Source: Micromonospora ferruginea
GTDB taxonomy: Bacteria; Actinomycetota; Actinomycetes; Mycobacteriales; Micromonosporaceae
Assembly (NCBI RefSeq): GCF_013694245.2
Contig: NZ_CP059322.2
Location: 306,001 to 370,000 of the forward strand
Direction: 5' to 3'
DNA length: 64,000 nucleotides
The translations under genes were made by a program, and so were the position numbers. Below the pieces are notes generated by a model. It made no database searches, was not told where the DNA came from, and worked only from the letters and a program-made list of their open reading frames with translations. This document shows positions 59,164 to 64,000 of this stretch, piece after piece; within the stretch, counting starts at the first letter, position 1, and every line of letters begins with the position of its first letter.

Positions 59164-59631
59164 ATGCCGATCGAGGTTGGCGCCGAGGCGCCCGACTTCC
59201 TGCTCAAGGACCAGAACAACCAGGAGGTCCGGCTCTCGGACCTGCGCGGTCGCAAGACCGTGCTGCTGGTCTTCTACCCGCTCGCCTTCACCGGCATCTG
59301 CCAGGGTGAGCTGTGCGAGGTGCGGGACAACCTCAACGACTACGTCAACGACGACGTCCAGGTGCTGACCGTCAGCGTCGACTCGGTCTACGCCCACAAG
59401 ATCTGGGCCGACCGGGAGGGCTACCAGTTCCCGCTGCTGGCCGACTTCTGGCCGCACGGCGCGGTGGCCCAGGCGTACGGCGTCTTCAACGACGTCGCCG
59501 GCATCGCCAACCGGGGCACCTTCGTCATCGACAAGGCCGGCGTGGTCCGCTTCGCCGAGATGAACATGCCCGGTGAGGCACGCGACCAGCAGGGCTGGCG
59601 CAAGGCGCTGGCCGAGGCCGTCGCCGGCTGA
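59164..59631 (+). CDS. Peroxiredoxin (AhpE-like/BCP)
   Basis: A 155-residue thiol peroxidase: FYPLAFTGICQGELCEVR with the peroxidatic Cys and a second Cys five residues later, as in AhpE-type or atypical 2-Cys enzymes. It detoxifies peroxides and is cytoplasmic. It follows DUF3052 closely, and the pair is probably co-transcribed, ending at the hairpin 59658-59694. Confidence 0.92.
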   Translation: MPIEVGAEAPDFLLKDQNNQEVRLSDLRGRKTVLLVFYPLAFTGICQGELCEVRDNLNDYVNDDVQVLTVSVDSVYAHKIWADREGYQFPLLADFWPHGAVAQAYGVFNDVAGIANRGTFVIDKAGVVRFAEMNMPGEARDQQGWRKALAEAVAG

Positions 59632-59657
59632 TCCACCCCTGGACAGGTCGTTCGACC

Positions 59658-59694
59658 GGGCCGGAGGCGGCAGGTAAGCTTGCCGCTCCGGCCC
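59658..59694 (+). terminator. Hairpin between the peroxiredoxin and tRNA-Val
   Basis: GGGCCGGAGGCGGCA pairs with TGCCGCTCCGGCCC with one bulged base; the loop is GGTAAGCT. It lies 27 bp after the peroxiredoxin stop. Confidence 0.7.
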
Positions 59695-59710
59695 GCCGTA
59701 CGGGCGTTCC

Positions 59711-59785
59711 GGGCGCGTAGCTCAGTGGGAGAGCACTCGCCTTACAAGCGAGGGGTCGCAGGTTCGAAACCTGCCGCGCCCACCA
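59711..59785 (+). tRNA. tRNA-Val (UAC anticodon)
   Basis: Acceptor stem GGGCGCG/CGCGCCC, D arm GCTC-AGTGGGA-GAGC, anticodon stem CTCGC/GCGAG with loop CTTACAA (anticodon TAC), T arm GCAGG-TTCGAAA-CCTGC, and an encoded CCA at 59783-59785. All arms pair perfectly. Genes right of it look accessory; no duplicated 3' end was found. Confidence 0.97.
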
Positions 59786-59824
59786 CACACCACCCGCGAG
59801 AACCGCCGTAGGGGGGATCCCTTT

Positions 59825-61201
59825 TCAGGGGCGTGGCGGACACGGCGGCAGCGAGGCCCGGCTGCGCTGTCGGGTGTGGCGCACGAGGGCGAGCGCCGCG
59901 AGTGCGGACGCGCCTTCCCCGACGGCAATGCTGATCCATGTCCCGGTGACGGTGGTGCCGCTTGCGGCCAGCACGAGGGGGGCCTTGATGAGGACGAGGC
60001 TGCCGGCGGAGAGCAGGTATGACGGGGTGGCCCGGCCGAGGGACTGGAAGTAGGCCGAGGTGAGCGGGGTGACTCCGGCGGCGACGGTGCCGAGGGCGAT
60101 GATGCGCAGCGCGTTCTCCGCGATCGGGGTGACGGCGATGTCGTCGGTGAAGACGGCGACGAGTGGCCCGGCGAGCAGGGTGACGGCCGAAGCGGCGAGC
60201 GCGCCGTAGGCGATGGTGGCGCGCAGGGCGAGTGTGCGGGCCCGGTCGACGCGGTCGGTGAGCCCTCGGCCCGCGTTGTAGCCGACAACGGGTTGCAGTC
60301 CCTGGCTGATGCCGAGCTGCGGCATGGTCACGAAGGTCTGGACGCGGGCACAGACGGCGTAGGCGGCCAGGGCGGTCGCGCCGGCCGCGGTGGCGGCGAG
60401 GACGTTGTTCACCAGCACCGCGAGCAGGGTCGCGCCGAAGCCGGCGAGGAACGACGGGGCTCCGATGCCGATCAGTGCTCGAAGGGTCGGGCCGTGTGGG
60501 CGTAAGTCACCGGTGGTGATGCGGTAGGAGCGCTCGCGTTGGGCGAAGAAGAACCACAGGCTCATGGCGGCGGAGACCGCCTGCCCGCCGACGGTGCCGA
60601 GCGCCGCGCCACGCACGCCCATGTCCAGGCCGAAGATGAGCAGCGGGTCGAGGGTTATCTGGACCAGGACGGGGATCAGCCAGAGCATGGTGGCGTACCG
60701 CAGGCGGCCTTCGGCGCGGACGAGGCTGGAGAAGCCGGTGGAGACAAGCGCCCCGCAGAGCAGCACGACGGTGTAGTCGCGGGTCGCGCCACGGGTGGCG
60801 TCCTGCGCGCCGAGGACGGTGAGCAGCGGCTCAAGGGCGAGCAGGCCGGCGACGGTGACGGTGGCGGCGGCCGTCCAGAAGACGGCGAAGGCGTTCCCGG
60901 CGGCGCGCGCGGCACCCGCGGTGTCACCGGCGCCGAGGCGCCGCGACACAAGTGACGCACCGCCGGCCCCGACGGTGGTCGACACCGCTCCGAGGATCAG
61001 CAGAACGGGGGCGGCGAGGTTGACCGCGGCCATGGCGTCGGTGCCGACGCCACGGGCGACGAACCAGGCGTTGGTCAGGGCATAGATTCCGTAGACGCCG
61101 ACCGACAAGGTGGTCTGGGAGCAGGTGTGCCACAGCAGCCGCCCGATCGGGCGGCTGCCGAGCGCGCCGGCACCGTCAACCGGACGGGCGGCCGTTCTCA
61201 G
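59825..61201 (-). CDS. MATE-family multidrug exporter, probable CTG start
   Basis: A 458-residue MATE transporter with 12 membrane segments (GVYGIYALTNAWFVARGVG, VSTTVGAGGASLVSRRLG, and later PQLGISQGLQPVVGYNAGRG). No ATG or GTG exists upstream of the conserved LLWHTCSQTTLSVGVYG region in frame; the track's TTG at 61108 would remove it. CTG 61201 overlaps the TGA of the upstream kinase gene (CTGA), with GGCAGGGA seven bases before it, and restores a normal MATE N-terminus. It exports drugs or organic cations using a proton or sodium gradient; coupled to the kinase. Confidence 0.85.
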   Translation of the reverse strand: MRTAARPVDGAGALGSRPIGRLLWHTCSQTTLSVGVYGIYALTNAWFVARGVGTDAMAAVNLAAPVLLILGAVSTTVGAGGASLVSRRLGAGDTAGAARAAGNAFAVFWTAAATVTVAGLLALEPLLTVLGAQDATRGATRDYTVVLLCGALVSTGFSSLVRAEGRLRYATMLWLIPVLVQITLDPLLIFGLDMGVRGAALGTVGGQAVSAAMSLWFFFAQRERSYRITTGDLRPHGPTLRALIGIGAPSFLAGFGATLLAVLVNNVLAATAAGATALAAYAVCARVQTFVTMPQLGISQGLQPVVGYNAGRGLTDRVDRARTLALRATIAYGALAASAVTLLAGPLVAVFTDDIAVTPIAENALRIIALGTVAAGVTPLTSAYFQSLGRATPSYLLSAGSLVLIKAPLVLAASGTTVTGTWISIAVGEGASALAALALVRHTRQRSRASLPPCPPRP

Positions 61202-62190
61202 CGGGCGTCCCTGCCGAACAGCGCCATGACCTCGTGCAGGCGGTCGCGGGCCCAGTCGTACTGACGGGTGTCCGCATGGCCGCGATACCTCGTTTCGATG
61301 ATCATGATGAGGATCAGATAGAGGGTGTAGAGCATGCGACGTCGTCGCTGGTTGTCACTGAATTCGGGATGGCCGTAGCCGCGGACGAATGCCGAGGGGT
61401 CGCCGAAGGCGGGCAGGTCGACAGCGGTGAAGCCGGCTTCGATGAGCGGGTCGCCGTAGAAGGCGCGTTCATGGTCGATGATGCACACGATGCGGCCGTC
61501 CCGGACCATGACGTTGCTGTCCCACAGGTCCCACTCGACGAAGCGGGGTTCGGTGACCTCGTCGAGGTAGTCCGCGTGGGCGGTGATGAGGTCGCGGACG
61601 AGGCGGTAGTCGTAGCCCAGGTCGACGGCGCGCCGTTCCCCGTCGCGAAGGACGTCACTGATCATCCGATTGAAGCAGGCGCGCCAACTGGGGTCGCCGG
61701 GCCCGGCGAGAGGGCCGAACGCCTGACCGCGGATGCTGTTCAGGTCGCGGGTGACCGCCCCCAGTGCCTCGTTGTACGCGTCGAGCGTGCCGGGTGGGAG
61801 GGTGTCCTTGACGATGCCGAGGTTGTCCGCGTCGACGTAGGGCATGAAGAAGTAGTCGGCATCGCACAGTTCGTGGCTGCGGTCGGCGTAGTCGACGACG
61901 GGCACGGGCACGCCGGTGTTGCTGCGGATGAGTTCCAGCGCGGCGAGTTCGACGGCCATGGCGCCGTGCTCGTAAGTCATGACCTCGACATGCGGCGGAG
62001 GCGCGATCTTGAGGACGACCTGTCGCCCGTCCCGCAGCCGGATGCGGTACGCGACGTTGAACCAGCCGTGTCCGAGCTCGCGGACCCAGTCCTGGCTCTG
62101 TTCGTGCGGTACCTGGTGGGCACCGTAGGCGCGAGCGATCATCGCGCGCAGCGTGGCGGGTGTCTGCCGGTTCTTGGTGATGCTCTCCAT
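61198..62190 (-). CDS. Aminoglycoside phosphotransferase-like kinase
   Basis: A 330-residue small-molecule kinase of the APH fold. The catalytic loop is EWDLWDSNVMV, with Asp and Asn of HxDxxxxN but Glu/Trp in place of the usual His-Gly, and the metal-binding Asp is in CIIDHERAFYGDP. The N-terminal lobe has VAYRIRLRDGRQVVLKIA with the ATP-binding Lys. Many such proteins phosphorylate sugars or unknown natural products rather than antibiotics. It is translationally coupled to the MATE exporter. ATG 62190; a CebR-like operator lies 54 bp upstream. Confidence 0.8.
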   Translation of the reverse strand: MESITKNRQTPATLRAMIARAYGAHQVPHEQSQDWVRELGHGWFNVAYRIRLRDGRQVVLKIAPPPHVEVMTYEHGAMAVELAALELIRSNTGVPVPVVDYADRSHELCDADYFFMPYVDADNLGIVKDTLPPGTLDAYNEALGAVTRDLNSIRGQAFGPLAGPGDPSWRACFNRMISDVLRDGERRAVDLGYDYRLVRDLITAHADYLDEVTEPRFVEWDLWDSNVMVRDGRIVCIIDHERAFYGDPLIEAGFTAVDLPAFGDPSAFVRGYGHPEFSDNQRRRRMLYTLYLILIMIIETRYRGHADTRQYDWARDRLHEVMALFGRDAR

Positions 62191-62243
62191 GGGGCCTCAC
62201 GCATTCGACTCGTCCGAGGTCGGGCTGGCTCACACACTGGATG

Positions 62244-62257
62244 TGAGAGCGCTTCCA
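62244..62257. promoter_or_regulatory. CebR-like operator upstream of the kinase-MATE pair
   Basis: TGAGAGCGCTTCCA resembles the LacI-family CebR palindrome (central GAGCGCTTC, two changes from the perfect site). It sits between the divergent kinase and RibD-like genes. Confidence 0.6.
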
Positions 62258-62321
62258 AATCTAGTGAGAGCCGGATGTCATGCGGAACCATCCGAGCCCG
62301 ATACCGATAGGCTCTCCGGCC

Positions 62322-62879
62322 ATGGGCCTGCTCACCTTCAGCATCAACGTCACTGTGGATGGTTGCGTCGATCACCAGGAGGGGATCGCCGACGACGAGA
62401 CGCACGCCTTCTTCACCCGTCTCCTGGACGAGAGCGGAGCGATGCTGTGGGGCCGCGTCACCTACGAGATGATGGAGAGCTACTGGCCGGCCGTCGCCCG
62501 CGGTGACGTGGAGGCCCCGCCGGCCCTGCGTCGGTGGGCGACCACGCTGGATGCTCAACCCAAGTACGTGGTGTCGGCGACCCGCACGGACTTCCCGTGG
62601 GCCAACAGCCACCACCTCACCGGCGATCTCCGCGAGGGCGTGCAGAAGCTCAAGGACGCCACCCCGGACGGGGTCCTGGTCGGGAGCGGCAAGCTCGCGA
62701 CCGAACTCGACCGGCTGGACCTGATCGACGAGTACAAGCTGCTGGTCCAACCCATGATTGCCGGGCACGGACCGACCCTGTACCAGGGCGGGCTGCCCAC
62801 CACCCGCCGGCTCGAACTGCTGTCGGCCGAGCCGATGAGCAACGGCGTGCTCTCCGTGCACTACCGCCGCGCCCGCTGA
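62322..62879 (+). CDS. Dihydrofolate-reductase-like / RibD C-terminal domain protein
   Basis: A 185-residue Rossmann-type reductase of the RibD C-terminal superfamily: FSINVTVDGCVDH, AMLWGRVTYEMMESYWP, KYVVSATRTDF, GVLVGSGKLATELDRLDLIDEYKLLVQP. Such stand-alone proteins occur widely in actinobacteria; most are uncharacterised. ATG 62322 is eight bases after TAGGCT (62308-62313), suggesting a leaderless start. It converges with the next gene with one base between stops. Confidence 0.87.
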   Translation: MGLLTFSINVTVDGCVDHQEGIADDETHAFFTRLLDESGAMLWGRVTYEMMESYWPAVARGDVEAPPALRRWATTLDAQPKYVVSATRTDFPWANSHHLTGDLREGVQKLKDATPDGVLVGSGKLATELDRLDLIDEYKLLVQPMIAGHGPTLYQGGLPTTRRLELLSAEPMSNGVLSVHYRRAR

Positions 62880-62880
62880 C

Positions 62881-63303
62881 CTAGATCTGCAGGAGCACGG
62901 GTCGGGCATTCGTGCGGCCGGACGAGAGAACACGGGCCAGGCCACGCTTGAGTAGCGCAACCTGATCGGCGGTCAGGCTCAGGCCGAAGGAGACATCGGC
63001 AGGCAGCGCGAGCGCCGCCGCTGCCTCGCTCGTGAGGCTGAGCCTCAGTCGTGTTCCGGCCACCTCGCATTCGAGGACCCCGCCGTAGTGCGTCGCCTGC
63101 CCCGGATCGACCACCAGGCAGTAGGTGTCGCAGCCCAGGGCGATCTCCTGCGGGTCTTCCGCGGCCTCCTCGTCGCACTCCATCAGAGCCAACTGCCAGG
63201 ACTCCGGATCACCGGTCTCACCGACCGCGATGACATAGACACCGTCGTCGTCCTCGCCCACGTCACGCAGGGTCGAGGGTGCGTACGCATGCGGCGTGTC
63301 CAT
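62881..63303 (-). CDS. Imm10-like immunity protein
   Basis: A 140-residue protein with the pattern of the Imm10 family: LGCDTYCLVVDPGQATHYGGV, then a strand-rich section TRLRLSLTSEAAAALALPA and a final helix DQVALLKRGLARVLSSG. Imm10 proteins protect cells against polymorphic-toxin nucleases. No toxin gene is adjacent, so it would be an orphan. ATG 63303 with GGAGG nine bases upstream chosen. The family call is from recall of motifs. Confidence 0.6.
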   Translation of the reverse strand: MDTPHAYAPSTLRDVGEDDDGVYVIAVGETGDPESWQLALMECDEEAAEDPQEIALGCDTYCLVVDPGQATHYGGVLECEVAGTRLRLSLTSEAAAALALPADVSFGLSLTADQVALLKRGLARVLSSGRTNARPVLLQI

Positions 63304-63413
63304 CGCGTCGTCCTCCAGCCGGCGATCCTGCCGTGGATCTTGCCCGTCACCGTACGCGGCCTCCGACATGGGAGCACGCCGCACTCGTTCCGGGCACGTA
63401 CGGCCGGACCCCG

Positions 63414-64000
63414 TCAGCCCAGGCCGTACGTGCTCGGGGTGCGCTCGCACGCCCGACGCGGGCAGTGTGCGGCGCGGCCGTCGAGGTAGCGGGCCAGCAG
63501 GAAGCGGCCCTCGGTGAGGCTGTCGTTGCCGGAGGCGCCGGCCACCACGATCCGGTCGAACTGCACGGTCCCGCCCAGCCCGGCCGACAGCGCGCCGACC
63601 GCCGTGGTGGTCCGCCCGTCGTCGCCGAAGCTCGGGTCGAGGTCGCCGTTGCGCAGGTAGCCGGCGAGCGCGACGGTGGACGGCTGGCCGGCGGCGCCGA
63701 CGGCCACGATCCGGCCCCGCGGCCGCAGCAGCACCCGCCGGATGACCGAGCCGCCCTCGAACTCGGTGAGCACCTTGCCGGTGCCGTCGCCGAACGTCGG
63801 GTCGAGCGTGCCGTCCGGGCGGAACCGCATCAGCCCGAACTCGCCCCGCCCCGTGGCGGTCTGCCCGAGCCCGCCGGCGAGGATGGTGCCGTCGGCGTCG
63901 ACCGCCACGTCGGTGGCGCCGCCCTGGCCCTGGCTGGGCACGTTCTGCGCGGTGACGATGCCGTCGCCGCCGAAGGTCGGGTCGGGACGCCCGACGGTGG
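63414..64000 (-). CDS. Delta-60 repeat (beta-propeller-like) protein, C-terminal part
   Basis: The frame is open to the right window edge, so the N-terminus lies outside. Repeats such as RFRPDGTLDPTFGDGTGKVL, GYLRNGDLDPSFGDDGRTT and RPDPTFGGDGIVT carry the LDxxFG-GDG signature of delta-60 repeats, which stack like propeller blades in secreted or surface proteins. The C-terminus ends in a short Cys-containing tail (AAHCPRRACERTP). Function unknown. It is co-oriented with the Imm10-like gene downstream. Confidence 0.8.
   Translation of the reverse strand, partial: TVGRPDPTFGGDGIVTAQNVPSQGQGGATDVAVDADGTILAGGLGQTATGRGEFGLMRFRPDGTLDPTFGDGTGKVLTEFEGGSVIRRVLLRPRGRIVAVGAAGQPSTVALAGYLRNGDLDPSFGDDGRTTTAVGALSAGLGGTVQFDRIVVAGASGNDSLTEGRFLLARYLDGRAAHCPRRACERTPSTYGLG

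Noticed and set aside
59711..59785. Integrated element with att repeats at tRNA-Val
   Set aside because: No second copy of the tRNA 3' end and no integrase were found in the window, so no attachment site is claimed.

Overview
The window is 64 kb of very GC-rich DNA from an actinomycete, most likely Micromonosporaceae (Micromonospora or a close relative). The evidence is near-universal G/C at third codon positions, frequent GTG/TTG starts, several apparently leaderless genes, actinobacterial families (DUF3145, DUF3052, HelD, homodimeric AceE, FasR-fabD-fabH-acpP-fabF) and a repeat with GCGGGGGCCCCGC boxes that I associate with Micromonospora and Salinispora. The genus is an inference from content; no marker was searched.

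Left part (1-18.9 kb): the N-terminal half of a site-2 protease, a VapBC-like pair, an alpha/beta hydrolase, an ABC-2 exporter followed by a DesK/DesR-like two-component system, an L,D-transpeptidase and a secreted alpha-amylase. A compact electron-transfer operon follows: di-heme membrane cytochrome, NuoF-like flavoprotein fused to a ferredoxin, TlpA-like thioredoxin and CcdA. Then come serS, a MerR regulator fused to a DNA sliding-clamp-like domain, a saccharopine-dehydrogenase-like reductase and an SRPBCC/alcohol dehydrogenase pair.

Middle (18.9-35 kb): a MalT-type LuxR regulator, a DsbA-like/peroxiredoxin pair and a BON protein, linked by a shared palindrome GGGTGA-N7-TCACCC. Next are a secreted GH74-CBM2 xyloglucanase with a CebR-like operator, a STAS anti-sigma-factor antagonist, an SRPBCC protein, a cell-wall metallopeptidase under a c-di-AMP riboswitch, a CDF cation exporter with a probable metal operator, HelD, another hydrolase and a beta-carbonic anhydrase.

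Right-middle (35-51 kb): DUF3145, a GH3 lipoprotein, the fatty-acid synthesis operon fasR-fabD-fabH-acpP-fabF, a quinone oxidoreductase, a CopC protein, a short array of structured tandem hairpins, gltX, and an MFS transporter coupled to a GH1 beta-glucosidase.

Right end (51-64 kb): aceE, YjbQ, MarR, a large fused E1 alpha-beta 2-oxoacid dehydrogenase whose coding sequence contains an in-frame palindromic repeat, DUF3052, a peroxiredoxin and tRNA-Val(UAC). Beyond the tRNA lies a more accessory-looking stretch: an APH-like kinase coupled to a MATE exporter that seems to use a CTG start, a RibD-like reductase, an Imm10-like protein and the C-terminal part of a delta-60-repeat protein.

The clearest unusual features are the electron-transfer operon, the MerR-clamp fusion, the FabD carrier-like extension, the family of palindromic repeats attached to stop codons (one translated as the CcdA tail), the covarying tandem hairpins, and the palindrome inside the E1 gene.
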